Of a stretch of DNA of 64,000 nucleotides, positions 52,933 through 62,133 are shown piece by piece (within the stretch, counting starts at the first letter, position 1; every line of letters begins with the position of its first letter). The stretch lies in contig LGRT01000004.1 of assembly GCA_001642945.1 (NCBI GenBank), positions 62,001-126,000 on the forward strand, in the 5' to 3' direction. A program made the translations under genes and the position numbers. Source of the stretch: Rhodobacteraceae bacterium SB2. GTDB taxonomy: Bacteria > Pseudomonadota > Alphaproteobacteria > Rhodobacterales > Rhodobacteraceae. The notes beneath the pieces were generated by a model. The model saw only the letters and a list, made by a program, of their open reading frames with translations, ran no database searches and had not been told where the DNA came from.

Positions 52933-54792
52933 ATGGCGAGCACCACGCGCGAATTTGAAGCCGATACCGGAAAAATACTGAACATCGTTATCAACTCACT
53001 TTATTCAAACAAAGAAATCTTTTTGAGAGAGCTCCTCTCCAACGCGTCAGACGCCCTTCACAAGCGGCAATATCTGGGTCAGACAGATAGCAAATTGCTC
53101 AGCGCCGATGCGGCCGAGATTTCAATTACATTGAATAAAAAGCGCAAAACCATCGCGATCAGCGATAGCGGCATAGGCTTGGACCAGGAAGATTTGATCG
53201 AAGCTCTGGGCACAATCGCCCGATCTGGCACCAAAGCCTTTATCGAACAAATCGAAGAAGCCGCGGAAAAAGACAAGGATGCAATAAGCCTAATCGGTCA
53301 ATTCGGCGTTGGCTTTTACGCCTCATTCATGGTGGCCGATAAAGTGGAAGTGCACACATTAAAAGCAGGTCAGGATCAAGGATATTCTTGGCAAAGCGAT
53401 GGCCAATCCGGCTATGAAATCAACGCAAGCAGCGCGCGCGACACCGTTGGTACCACGGTTGTTTTGCATCTTAAAAAAGAGGCGAAAGAGTTTTTGGAAG
53501 ACATCCGGATCCAAACCCTCGTAAAGAAATATTCAGATCATATCGCCTATCCAATCCAATTGATGAAAGACGATCAAACCTCTGAAGTGTTAAACTCTGT
53601 GGAAGCGCTTTGGACAAAACCTGCAAAAGACATCACGCAAGAGCAGTATAATAATTTTTATCAGAGCCATAGCGGACAATATGACACGCCGTTTTTGACC
53701 CTGCATAACAAAGCCGAAGGCGCTGTAGAATTTACCAACCTGCTATTTTTACCAAGCCAAAAGCCTTTTGATCTTTTTGATCCAGAACGCAAAACAAAAG
53801 TTCAGCTTTATGTAAACCGCGTGTTCATAACGGACGAATTGAAGGATCTTATTCCAGAATGGCTGCGCTTTGTGCGCGGCATCATTGATACGGCCAGCCT
53901 GGACCTGAATGTCAGTCGGGAAATGCTACAACATAATGCAACGCTGCTTAAAATTCGCAAAGCCGTGACCAAGCGCGTGCTGTCCGAATTGGCGAAAAAG
54001 GTTAAAAAAGACGCGCAAGCCTATGAAGCGTTTTGGGCAAATTTTGGCCGCGTTTTGAAGGAAGGCATTTATGAAGATGCGGATAATCGCGACCGCATTT
54101 TAAAAATCTGCCGGTTTTATTCTTTGAAGCAAGATAAGATGATTTCGCTTGAAGATTATATCGATGCGATGCCTCAAACGCAGGACGATATCTATTACCT
54201 AGCCTCCGACTCTGTTGAAGCCGCAAAGCGCAGCCCGCATATCGAAGGCTTTGCGGAAAGAGACATTGACGTTTTACTGATGACAGACCCGATTGATGAG
54301 TTCTGGATTTCAACAAGTCCGAAATATTCAGAAAAATCTTTAATCTCTATTGCACGCGAAAACGTCGACCTATCCAAATTCGCCAAAGAGGGTGAAGCGG
54401 ATGAAGCCGATGACCAAAATTCGGATATGTCCAATGTTATCGTAAAGCTGAAAGCCGCATTGGGTGAAAAAGTATCGGATATTCGGGTGTCCAGCACCCT
54501 GACCTCAAGCCCGGTGCGCTTGGTCGCCGCAGATGGAGGCCTTGATTTCAACCTCGAGCGTATCATGAAAGCGCAAAATCCGGATTACACGGGCAGCGCC
54601 AAAGTGTTAGAACTGAACGCAACGCATCCGATAATGCAAAAACTAAAAGCACAGCCCGAAGAAACCGATCAGGGCCTTGATGCGCTGGCTCTAGTGTTGT
54701 TTCAACAAGCGCGTATTTTAGATGGTGAAATGCCCGAAGATCCCACATTGTTTATTCAAAATGTAAACCAGTTAATCGCTTCAGGAATATAA
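52933..54792 (+). CDS. htpG: Chaperone protein HtpG (Hsp90)
   Basis: A 619-residue Hsp90. The N-terminal GHKL ATPase domain has SLYSNKEIFLRELLSNASDAL, quoted in part as KEIFLRELLSNASDA, ISDSGIG, GTIARSGT and IGQFGVGFYASF. The middle domain has FIQ- and YVNRVFI-type blocks with GIIDTASLDLNVSREMLQ. The C-terminal dimerisation domain is complete. AAGGA precedes the ATG. It assists late folding under heat and other stress. Confidence 0.97.
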   Translation: MASTTREFEADTGKILNIVINSLYSNKEIFLRELLSNASDALHKRQYLGQTDSKLLSADAAEISITLNKKRKTIAISDSGIGLDQEDLIEALGTIARSGTKAFIEQIEEAAEKDKDAISLIGQFGVGFYASFMVADKVEVHTLKAGQDQGYSWQSDGQSGYEINASSARDTVGTTVVLHLKKEAKEFLEDIRIQTLVKKYSDHIAYPIQLMKDDQTSEVLNSVEALWTKPAKDITQEQYNNFYQSHSGQYDTPFLTLHNKAEGAVEFTNLLFLPSQKPFDLFDPERKTKVQLYVNRVFITDELKDLIPEWLRFVRGIIDTASLDLNVSREMLQHNATLLKIRKAVTKRVLSELAKKVKKDAQAYEAFWANFGRVLKEGIYEDADNRDRILKICRFYSLKQDKMISLEDYIDAMPQTQDDIYYLASDSVEAAKRSPHIEGFAERDIDVLLMTDPIDEFWISTSPKYSEKSLISIARENVDLSKFAKEGEADEADDQNSDMSNVIVKLKAALGEKVSDIRVSSTLTSSPVRLVAADGGLDFNLERIMKAQNPDYTGSAKVLELNATHPIMQKLKAQPEETDQGLDALALVLFQQARILDGEMPEDPTLFIQNVNQLIASGI

Positions 54793-54811
54793 AGCGCAAA
54801 GGCCCATGTTG

Positions 54812-55708
54812 TTATTTGCCTGCCCGCTCAAGGGCAGGCTCACCTGCTTGTCTGTAGAGAAAAAACCCCAAGGCCCCTACCACCAAAACACCGCCAAGCA
54901 AGGTCAGCGAATTCGGCGTTTCTTTGATACCACGCCAAACCCATAAAGGGCCCAAAACCGTTTCTAACAGCATAATCATGCTCACATTGGCAGCGGATGT
55001 CAGCCGCGATGCCTTTGACAGCAAGAAAAAAGAAACGGGTAAAATAATCAATCCCGTGACCGAGATATAAATGAGGCTCGCGCCTCTCACCTGCCAAGCC
55101 GCAGGCCAAAGATAAAAGGCGGTGCACCCGGCGATCAGCGCGCCGAGCCCGATCGCCAATTCAAACGGCACAGTTTTATTTTTCCGAATAATTACAAAGT
55201 TAAAGGCCAGACTAATGGCAACCGCAAGCCCACAACACGCCCCTAACAGCGTTTCAAAATCAATATTCATGCCCCTTTCGATATCGCCAGCAACCGACAT
55301 GAGGATTCCAGAAAACACCAAGACTATGGTTGCCCAAACGCGGCGATCCGCCAGTTCCCCCAATAGAAAATAACCCAGCAAAGCCGCAATAACGGGCACA
55401 GTAGCAACGGCCAACAACACCACAGCCACGGGCGCAAGCGCGATTCCAAAGGCAAAGAATGAGGCATTTCCAATCTGGCAAATGACCAAAGACCAAAACC
55501 CAAAAGACGAAACGCGCGCGCGGTTCCCTTTTTCTTCCTTGAAGCGCGCGATCAACCCGATCGATAAAAACACCAATCCAGCCAAACATGCGCGCCACGC
55601 CAACATAGCTCCGCCATCCAATCCGGACAGGCGCATTAAAAGCGTATCGGGCGTTAATAACAAAGCCCCTGCCAGCGCCAGCATGAGCCCATTGCCTAAA
55701 TTATTCAT
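54812..55708 (-). CDS. EamA-type DMT-family transporter
   Basis: A 298-residue membrane protein with ten predicted helices in two EamA repeats (GALLLTPDTLLMRL near the start, and a second repeat beginning near LLGACCGLAVAISLA). The ends of each repeat carry the expected small-residue and proline pattern, for example LGYFLLGELADRRVWATI. Such proteins export amino acids, metabolites or drugs; the substrate cannot be assigned. It converges on htpG, and a hairpin (GCCTGCCC/GGGCAGGC, 54818-54839) lies in its last codons. Confidence 0.88.
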   Translation of the reverse strand: MNNLGNGLMLALAGALLLTPDTLLMRLSGLDGGAMLAWRACLAGLVFLSIGLIARFKEEKGNRARVSSFGFWSLVICQIGNASFFAFGIALAPVAVVLLAVATVPVIAALLGYFLLGELADRRVWATIVLVFSGILMSVAGDIERGMNIDFETLLGACCGLAVAISLAFNFVIIRKNKTVPFELAIGLGALIAGCTAFYLWPAAWQVRGASLIYISVTGLIILPVSFFLLSKASRLTSAANVSMIMLLETVLGPLWVWRGIKETPNSLTLLGGVLVVGALGFFLYRQAGEPALERAGK

Positions 55709-55921
55709 TCACCTGCCCTATTCTCAATGATCAACCAACCCTAAAACGGTTTATTGCTATCGTTTTGATTTGTAAGAAATCTCTGGGTTAATATGTAGAA
55801 AGCAGCCCGTCCTTGATCAGCGTTGTGCAAGTGCCCTTGTGATTTTGGCATTGCAAAACATCCGCCCGCAACCGTAGCGGCAAACAACCGGCAAAGGTAA
55901 AACCCTCATAAAACGCCCGGA

Positions 55922-56248
55922 TTAATCATCACTTTCGAGAAAGGCGTTATAATCAATGCCAGGGCCTGAAAAGCTTTGGAACTCATCTCCACTTGGATAA
56001 GGGGTTACAAAGGGCTTGATCACATCTGAAAAGCGATTGTCGATGCGGTTTGATAAAACATCGGCAAGATCTTCAAGATCGCCCCAAAACCCGATCAAAG
56101 CATGTTCACCATCGCCGATATCATGCGCTGACAGGCGCACCGTTTCGGGCAAAGGGTAATCGCGAAGATATATCGCAATGGCCTTATAAAGCGCATCATG
56201 TGAGCCCGCTTTTGGCTTGAATTTGATGCAGTTCATCATCTGCGCCAT
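55922..56248 (-). CDS. Small ABM-like alpha/beta-barrel protein
   Basis: A 108-residue protein, MAQMMNCIKFKPKAGSHDAL onwards, with an alternating beta-alpha pattern (KAGSHDALYKAIAIYL helix, then ALIGFWGDLEDLADV) reminiscent of the dimeric ferredoxin-like ABM/stress-responsive barrel fold. No cysteine cluster or membrane segment is present. GGGAG precedes the ATG. I do not recognise a specific family; the fold suggestion is tentative. Confidence 0.6.
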   Translation of the reverse strand: MAQMMNCIKFKPKAGSHDALYKAIAIYLRDYPLPETVRLSAHDIGDGEHALIGFWGDLEDLADVLSNRIDNRFSDVIKPFVTPYPSGDEFQSFSGPGIDYNAFLESDD

Positions 56249-56624
56249 TCGAAATTCTCCCGAAATTTTTTGGTCAATACCGATCAGTCACTTCGCTGTT
56301 TCCTCTCAGAGAAAAAACCATAGTTAAAAATATAAAAATTTCAAAGTAAAAGTTTCTAGCAGAACTGCCATCAAAAGCTCTGTAATACACCACTTAAAAT
56401 TCAACGCGGGTCGTTAGGCTCAGAAACGATGTAAGCGCTACACACAAATGCGCGTTACATTTCCTCATAATCTGTCACCCTGCTGGTTCGAAATGGCTGG
56501 AATGCTGGCACCAAGATTAACCTTCAGATGCGTGGTGGGTACGCGCCCTGCCTGCCAAATGTGTCAGACATCCACAACCGCTACCACGCTCGATTTAAAC
56601 TTTGGCAGCGTTTGTAAACGCTGA
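56249..56624. other. Noncoding region between the ABM-like gene and the Ldh-family gene
   Basis: About 375 bp, AT-rich in its first third, with no gene seen. The perfect palindrome at 56606-56623 lies at its right end, next to the Ldh-family stop codon. Confidence 0.45.
56606..56623. repeat. Perfect 18-bp palindrome CAGCGTTT-GT-AAACGCTG
   Basis: Two 8-bp arms around a 2-bp centre, 1 nt beyond the stop of the Ldh-family gene. The shape and sequence resemble operators of LacI-type regulators, but it sits at a gene end and no T run follows on either strand. Confidence 0.5.
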
Positions 56625-57689
56625 TCACCAAGGCGGGTTGGTATCCCATTTTATCGCCAAATCCGTAAAGCTTTTAACTGAAAGAGGATCTAATGGAATG
56701 CCCTGCTCAATGCGCCCGGCCGCCCGCGCCCATTCGCGATCACCTGGCGCCATAACGCTCGCCCCCTTTCGCGCCTTTGACCCGCGCAAAAGCTTTAAAT
56801 ACCGCAGCATTCCAGCGCGGACCACCTCTCCTATTGCGAAGGCACTGGGATCTATAACAATCACAAAAGCGCCCATTCCCCTTGGCGTTGTGAAATCAGG
56901 GCCCGCCATAGGGGCAATATCGGGGCTCAACTTCATGCCCGTCAAAACCGCTGAAAAGATTTCGGCCAAACCACCCAGCGCAGCCCCTTTAAAACCAAAA
57001 TCAGCCCCCCCTATCGGAGCCAGCATTTCGGCAATATTCGGATCCAAAGTATCCATGCCTTGCGGATCAGATGCCACGCCCTGCGGTAAATCCTGTTGCA
57101 ACGATTGGTGTAATTGAACCCGGTTATAGGGAACAGAGCTGGTCGCCATATCTAACAGCCATGGGTTTGGTTCTGCCGTCGGCACTGCCACTGAAATCGG
57201 GTTGGTGCCATGAAAGCGCTCAGCGCCATCAAATAAGCGCACGAAACTATCGGAATTTCCAAAGACAATCCCGATCATATTTTTATCCGCTGCTGCCTTA
57301 GAAAAAGCACCGGCTGGACCGAAATGCGAAGTGTTTTGAATGCCGATCGCTGCAATCCCAGCTGTCTGCGCAAGATCCACAGCATGATCAATCGCAGCAA
57401 ATGTGGCCACCGCCCCATGCGCATTATCAGCATTCAGCAGCGCCGTACCACTGCGCGTTTGATCCAACGCGATCTTGGGCGCTATGTTCAATCGGCCACC
57501 TTGAAAGGCCTGCGCATAATGCCCCAGCAAACGCACCCCGTGGCTGTCAATACCATGGACCGAGCCATGCATCATTGCGCGCGTTGCCGCCAGCGCGCTG
57601 GGCTGATCTGCCCCAGCTTTTTCTAAAATAAAATGGCAAAACGCGCTCAGGCGGGCGCAGTCAGCAAGACGCGTTTCATTGGTCAGCAT
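56625..57689 (-). CDS. Ldh-family (malate/L-lactate-like) dehydrogenase
   Basis: A 354-residue member of the Ldh2/MDH family of NAD(P)-dependent oxidoreductases, unrelated to classical lactate dehydrogenase. The catalytic His region is HGSVHGIDSHGVRLLGHY. NTSHFGPAGAFSKAA, FGTNPI-type text (FHGTNPISVAVP) and LLDMATSSVPY follow. Family members act on malate, sulfolactate, ureidoglycolate, 2,3-diketo-gulonate or piperideine carboxylate; the substrate cannot be told. In a sulfonate-using bacterium a (S)-sulfolactate-type role is conceivable but unsupported. The ATG at 57689 has AGGGAA upstream; a TTG at 57707 is less likely. Confidence 0.87.
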   Translation of the reverse strand: MLTNETRLADCARLSAFCHFILEKAGADQPSALAATRAMMHGSVHGIDSHGVRLLGHYAQAFQGGRLNIAPKIALDQTRSGTALLNADNAHGAVATFAAIDHAVDLAQTAGIAAIGIQNTSHFGPAGAFSKAAADKNMIGIVFGNSDSFVRLFDGAERFHGTNPISVAVPTAEPNPWLLDMATSSVPYNRVQLHQSLQQDLPQGVASDPQGMDTLDPNIAEMLAPIGGADFGFKGAALGGLAEIFSAVLTGMKLSPDIAPMAGPDFTTPRGMGAFVIVIDPSAFAIGEVVRAGMLRYLKLLRGSKARKGASVMAPGDREWARAAGRIEQGIPLDPLSVKSFTDLAIKWDTNPPW

Positions 57690-57934
57690 AATAAGTTCCC
57701 TATTCAAAACGATGGCCGGTGTGAACCCTATCCACTCGGGGCTATGCCCAGTCTAATCTATTGACCAGATAAAATCTAACAAGCCCTAACTTTACACCGC
57801 TTGAGCAAAACCGCGCGTTCCAAAAGCTTGTCTAAAAAGATGCTCGATATGTTGTGTGGCGACCAAAGAACAAAATAATCGTCAACGCTTACACTATATC
57901 GGATAGAAGAGGATCCGCTGAGCTTTGTTTTATA

Positions 57935-58633
57935 TCAATCTAACCCAAGATAAGCGGCCAAGGCTTTCGGAGGGCTTGCCATCACTTGCGTCGTTGGTTG
58001 GGGCGGGCTGAGCACTTGATCGCTTAGCAGCAATGTCTCATCAGCAATCCGCAGCGCGTCATTGGGATCATGTGTCACCATCAACACCGTAGCCTGCCGC
58101 TCTTGCGCCAGCGTTTGCAGCAAATCCAGCATCTCATTTTTCAAAGCAGGCCCCAATGCGGTGAAGGGCTCATCCAATAAAAGGATTGGTTTATCTTGTA
58201 ACAGCACCCGCGCCAGCGCCACGCGGCTTTGCTGCCCCCCTGATAATTCACCGGGCTTAGAGGCTTCAAAACCACCCAATCCCACGCGTGACAGCGCCGC
58301 CTTCACCTGCTCTTGACGGATCGATGACAGATATCTGCGCTGGGTCAGCGCCAAAGCCACGTTCCGTTTTGCGCTAAGATGCGGAAATAAATTATTGTCT
58401 TGAAACAGCATCGCCATAGGCCGCTGCGCCGGGCGCAGCCCAGTGATATTCTGCCCGTTCCACAGCACGGCGCCAGAAGACACCGGCAAAAACCCCGCAA
58501 GCGCGGCCAAAAAAGTAGATTTTCCAGCGCCTGATGGGCCCATAATGGCATAAATTTTCGCATCCAAACCGCACAATGAAGCGGTCAGTTGGAAACTGCC
58601 TTGACGAATTTTTAAGTTTTGCAAATCAAGCAT
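57935..58633 (-). CDS. thiQ: Thiamine ABC transporter ATPase
   Basis: A 232-residue ABC ATPase. Walker A IMGPSGAGKSTFLAAL, the Q loop MAMLFQDNNLFPHL, signature LSGGQQSRVALARVLL, Walker B ILLLDEPFTALGP and the H loop MVTHDPNDAL are all intact. FQDNNLFPHLSAKRNVAL is typical of ThiQ. It overlaps thiP by 8 nt and is the last gene of thiBPQ. Confidence 0.92.
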   Translation of the reverse strand: MLDLQNLKIRQGSFQLTASLCGLDAKIYAIMGPSGAGKSTFLAALAGFLPVSSGAVLWNGQNITGLRPAQRPMAMLFQDNNLFPHLSAKRNVALALTQRRYLSSIRQEQVKAALSRVGLGGFEASKPGELSGGQQSRVALARVLLQDKPILLLDEPFTALGPALKNEMLDLLQTLAQERQATVLMVTHDPNDALRIADETLLLSDQVLSPPQPTTQVMASPPKALAAYLGLD

Positions 58634-60134
58634 TACGACGCCCTAAAAAATCAAAGACCCAGAAAAATCCAAAACTTAATATCAAAAGAAGGCTGGCGCA
58701 GCCCGCGGCTTGCTCCATACGGTACGACCCCATCAATTGATACAGCTTCAACGGCAAGGTCGCGCGCTCGGCATCGCCAAACAGCGCGATAACGCCCAGA
58801 TCGCCCATCGAAAGCGCCGCGGTCAATCCCGCGGCGAAACCGAATGGGCGGCGTAATCTAGGCCAAACCACCCAGCGCCACCACCCCAACCTAGACAATC
58901 CCAAAGAAGCCGATAACCAGCGGAAATTGGCGTCTACCTGGCTCATTTCCGGGCGTAAAATACGCACTGCAAAGGGTAATGACATCAGAGCATTCACACA
59001 TAGCGTTACCCAAAGACTTATCTCAAACGGGTTCACATAAGGCCTGGCAATCAAAAACAAACCGGTTCCCAGGACAAGCGGCGATACCGTAATTCCCAAC
59101 GTTGCGATGGCTTCTCCACCGCGGCTCAGCAAACTGAGCGACAGTAACATGCACAGCGCTGTGGCCCCCAAAGCAATCAAAACCGAGCGCAGCGCCGCCA
59201 TCCAAACCGCAGCCGGCAAGCTGGTTACACTGCCAAGCCCATTGCCCAAGACCAATAGCAAAGGCAGGCCTAAAAATAGCAGGGCCGCGCCAATCAGCAC
59301 CCCATCTAGATATTTTTGCAAGGTAGAGTGGCGGCCCAGCGCAATTGGACGATCAAGCCCAATGCCCAGCTGATGCCCCCAGGCAAAGCCCAGCGCGAAA
59401 ACGGCAGCCAATGCAGACACCCCCAATTGCACCAGCCCCAACAGAGCGGCTTTTGCGAAATCAAAGTCAAATCGAAAAGCTTGATAAATCGCCAATTCCA
59501 GCGTCGTTGATTTGGGCCCCCCTCCTAAAGCCAGCGCCACAGTAAAACTTGATAAACAAATCACAAAGATGACCACCACAGCCGAGGGCAAAACCGTCAT
59601 CAGCATCGGAAACTCAATCAAACGAAACCGCGCAAAACCGCGAAGATCCAAGCTCTGCCCCAGCCGCAACCGCTCTTGTGGGATTGTTGCCCAGCCCAAT
59701 AAAATCATCCGTGTGGCAAGGGGCAAATTAAAAAACACATGCGCCAACAGCACGCCCTGCAGCCCATAGATCGAAAAGCTGCCAAAGTCCAAGCTGCGCA
59801 ACCCCGTATTGAGCCAACCATTTTGACCGAAAACCGCAATCAAACCAAGAATGGCGACAATAACGGGCAAGATAAAAGGCGCGCCCATCAGCCTAATCAC
59901 CGCAGCGCGGCCCCAAAACTGCGCGCGCGCAAGCGCGCGCGCCAGCGGGACCGCTGATAAAGTGGACAAGAGCGCCGAAAGCGCAGCCTGTAAAATGGTA
60001 AAGCGCAAAGCTGACCAATCTGCAGGCCCCAAGCCGGTAGGCCCATCCGCCTGACCCCAAACCGCCAAAAGCGGTATAAGTACAAAGCTACAAATCAGCG
60101 CTGAGGTGCTTATTTGGACAATGCGCGGCGCCAT
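58626..60134 (-). CDS. thiP: Thiamine ABC transporter permease
   Basis: A 502-residue permease with two fused BPD_transp_1 halves and about twelve transmembrane helices. The two EAA-like loops are near LGQSLDLRGFARFRLIEFP-type text (DLRGFARFRLIEFP) and LGLSRLGWWRWVVWPRLRR. The ATG overlaps the thiB 3' end by 25 nt. It forms the membrane channel for thiamine or its phosphates delivered by ThiB. Confidence 0.92.
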   Translation of the reverse strand: MAPRIVQISTSALICSFVLIPLLAVWGQADGPTGLGPADWSALRFTILQAALSALLSTLSAVPLARALARAQFWGRAAVIRLMGAPFILPVIVAILGLIAVFGQNGWLNTGLRSLDFGSFSIYGLQGVLLAHVFFNLPLATRMILLGWATIPQERLRLGQSLDLRGFARFRLIEFPMLMTVLPSAVVVIFVICLSSFTVALALGGGPKSTTLELAIYQAFRFDFDFAKAALLGLVQLGVSALAAVFALGFAWGHQLGIGLDRPIALGRHSTLQKYLDGVLIGAALLFLGLPLLLVLGNGLGSVTSLPAAVWMAALRSVLIALGATALCMLLSLSLLSRGGEAIATLGITVSPLVLGTGLFLIARPYVNPFEISLWVTLCVNALMSLPFAVRILRPEMSQVDANFRWLSASLGLSRLGWWRWVVWPRLRRPFGFAAGLTAALSMGDLGVIALFGDAERATLPLKLYQLMGSYRMEQAAGCASLLLILSFGFFWVFDFLGRRNA

Positions 60135-61090
60135 TCCTCAATCGTCTCTTTGCGCAGGTTTGCGGCTTCTTCTTCAGAATAGAACAACACTTTTTCAGGC
60201 AAAGGCAAGTCTTGGAACGCTTGCGGCCATTGCGATTTTGGCAGGGCTGCAGGCAAAGACCAATTACCCTCTGGAATTATGTTTTGGAATTGATCTGTCA
60301 TGATGAAAGCCAAAAACGCATCCGCCAAATCGGGCACATCTGTCGATGCTATTTTCGCCGCCAACTCGACCATGAAATAATGCCCTTCGGGAAAAATCGC
60401 TGCCTTTTTGGTAAGATCGTTTTCCGCCACAATATGATAGGCCGGTGAGGTCGTGTAAGAGAGCACCATATCGGCTTCGCCATCTGAAAACAGCCCATAT
60501 GATTCTGACCAGCCTTTGGTGACGGTTAGAATTTTCGGCGCAAGCTTTTGCCAAACTGCTTCTGCTTGCTCACCATAGACCGCCTTCACCCAGAGCACCA
60601 AGGCCAAGCCCGAGATTGAGCTGCGCGGATCTTGGATCACCAAGCTCAAGTCTGCGCCGGAATTCACCAACGCATCAAAAGACGCGGGCGGGTTGGCCAC
60701 TTTTTCAGTATTGTAGATAAACGCAGTATGGCCATAGTTGAACGGCAGGAATATTTCATCGCTCCACTCTATCGGCAATGTAAGCTGCGCATTGTCTTGG
60801 CCATGGGCCGCGAACAAACCCGTTTCGCGCGCTTTTTTTGTAATATCTGTGTTCAGACCGATCACGGCATCTGCCTCGGTGCGCTCACCCTCCAGAATGA
60901 TCCGCGACATGACATCACCCGTTTTAAACTGCAAGTCACAGCTGCAGCTTTCCTCAAAAGCGGCCTCAATCGCGGGCCCTGGCCCCCATTCTGACGCAAA
61001 ATAATCTGGTGCATAAATTGTAAGTATCGGAGTCTGTGCCAACGTCATGCTGGCAGTGAACAGACCCGCTGCGAATGTGAAGTATTTCAT
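60110..61090 (-). CDS. thiB: Thiamine-binding periplasmic protein
   Basis: A 326-residue extracellular solute-binding protein. The first 19 residues MKYFTFAAGLFTASMTLAQ form a signal peptide. LTIYAPDYFASEWGPGP, DAVIGLNTDI, FNYGHTAFIYNTE and the C-terminal IIPEGNWSLPA region match ThiB. The ATG at 61090 has GGAGAG upstream, inside the riboswitch expression platform; reading further upstream would pass through the riboswitch. First gene of thiBPQ. Confidence 0.93.
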   Translation of the reverse strand: MKYFTFAAGLFTASMTLAQTPILTIYAPDYFASEWGPGPAIEAAFEESCSCDLQFKTGDVMSRIILEGERTEADAVIGLNTDITKKARETGLFAAHGQDNAQLTLPIEWSDEIFLPFNYGHTAFIYNTEKVANPPASFDALVNSGADLSLVIQDPRSSISGLALVLWVKAVYGEQAEAVWQKLAPKILTVTKGWSESYGLFSDGEADMVLSYTTSPAYHIVAENDLTKKAAIFPEGHYFMVELAAKIASTDVPDLADAFLAFIMTDQFQNIIPEGNWSLPAALPKSQWPQAFQDLPLPEKVLFYSEEEAANLRKETIEEWRRALSK

Positions 61091-61137
61091 GTTCTCTCCA
61101 TATTTGCGACGGGCGGAGAGCGTGTAGCATGAAGCTG
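61091..61137 (-). promoter_or_regulatory. Expression platform of the thiBPQ riboswitch
   Basis: CTCTCC (plus-strand 61115-61120) can pair with the Shine-Dalgarno GGAGAG (61094-61099) just before the thiB ATG, forming a 6-bp hairpin with a 15-nt loop. This would hide the ribosome binding site and indicates translational control. Confidence 0.6.
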
Positions 61138-61217
61138 ACCTTTCCTCCGCCGGTCTTAACCGGTTCAGGTTCGACGGGTTCGCAAAATGCGTCTCAGCCA
61201 AAAAGGCGCCCCGAGGT
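61138..61217 (-). ncRNA. TPP (THI-box) riboswitch
   Basis: On the minus strand the aptamer reads ACCTCGGGGCGCC, then GGCTGAGA (thi box), GCGAACCCGTCGAACCTGAA (the second conserved core), and GGTTAAGACCGGCGGAGG ending in AGGT, which closes P1 with the initial ACCT. All conserved core elements of the TPP riboswitch are present. It precedes thiBPQ and should lower thiamine import when TPP is high. Confidence 0.95.
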
Positions 61218-61412
61218 AACGTTGTGAATAAAGTTTTCACAACACGGTGGCAACCCCTAAAGATTTCAAACCGTTGTAACAGCGCATCCGCGAGCCTGCA
61301 GGCTTAAACCGCTTGTGCTGCTATCAAGGCCTTAAACGCCAAAAGATAAATATAGGGCATTTTACAGTCAGCTTAGGATCCGATAAAGCATCTACTCAAG
61401 TCGGGTCACGCT
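61218..61412. other. Divergent promoter region between thiBPQ and the VanZ gene
   Basis: About 195 bp beyond the riboswitch aptamer. It must hold the thiBPQ promoter and that of the VanZ-like gene. A 12-bp palindrome AGCCTGCAGGCT lies at 61293-61304. Nothing else is recognised. Confidence 0.4.
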
Positions 61413-61814
61413 ATGATATCATTTATAAAACGCATCGGTAATCTTCAAAATCTTGCCCTTTTTACTACGCTGTGCATCGCTGTTGTGATCGCGGCCACGA
61501 CCCTAACACCCGGAGCGGGCAAACTTGCCCCTCAGGGTGCCGATAAGCTACTTCACACCGCAGGCTTTGCCTTGCTGGTAATGCCTATGCTGATGGTGCG
61601 GCTGAAAACCGGCCTCGTGATCGCACCCCTCGCGCTGCTTTTTAGCGGCGCTATCGAACTCATCCAACCCTATGTAAACCGGTTTGGCGATTTCTCTGAT
61701 TTTTGGGCGGATTTTGTGGGTGTTCTAATAGGTGTGACTTTGGCGATACTTCTAAACCCGTTCATCAAACAATATGCGGCGCGTAACAAAAGTGCGCCAG
61801 AGTCAAAGAAATAA
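61413..61814 (+). CDS. VanZ-like family membrane protein
   Basis: A 133-residue membrane protein with four predicted helices. DKLLHTAGFALLVMP and IELIQPYVNRFGDFSDFWADFVGVLIG match the VanZ-like pattern (HxxxF, then E-x2-Q and the D-x2-N/D-x2-G motif in DFWADFVGV). The function of these proteins outside glycopeptide resistance is unknown; no van genes are present. It is divergent from thiBPQ. Confidence 0.82.
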   Translation: MISFIKRIGNLQNLALFTTLCIAVVIAATTLTPGAGKLAPQGADKLLHTAGFALLVMPMLMVRLKTGLVIAPLALLFSGAIELIQPYVNRFGDFSDFWADFVGVLIGVTLAILLNPFIKQYAARNKSAPESKK

Positions 61815-61882
61815 CTCTAAGAAGCCTCTTCATAGTTAACCTATGACGTTAAACTAGCATAAAACGTTTATCTTATAGAAAA

Positions 61883-61959
61883 TGGTGACCCCGGCAGGAT
61901 TCGAACCTGCAACCTGCCCCTTAGGAGGGGGCTGCTCTATCCAGTTGAGCCACGGGGCC
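61883..61959 (-). tRNA. tRNA-Arg (anticodon CCT)
   Basis: Read on the minus strand: acceptor GGCCCCG pairs with CGGGGTC, the D arm contains GCTCAACTGGATAGAGC, the anticodon loop is CTCCTAA with anticodon CCT, and the T arm is CAGGTTCGAATCCTG. The CCA end is encoded. It is 77 nt including CCA, has no intron, and reads AGG codons. Confidence 0.97.
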
Positions 61960-62133
61960 ATTCAGCCTATTTGTGACAGGAGGTAGCACAATCAATGCCA
62001 ACCTGAAAGGCTTGCATCTGGGTTATCAGGCTGATGCATCGGCTTTATCCCATGCACCATCTTGAGGATCGTGACCCTAAACAATCCAATTCATCTTCTG
62101 ATATAAGAAAGGCCTTACAGCTTCTGATGCGCT

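Noticed and set aside
54818-54839. GCCTGCCC/GGGCAGGC hairpin as terminator of htpG
   Set aside because: It lies within the last codons of the convergent EamA gene and has no T run, so it is mentioned only with that gene.
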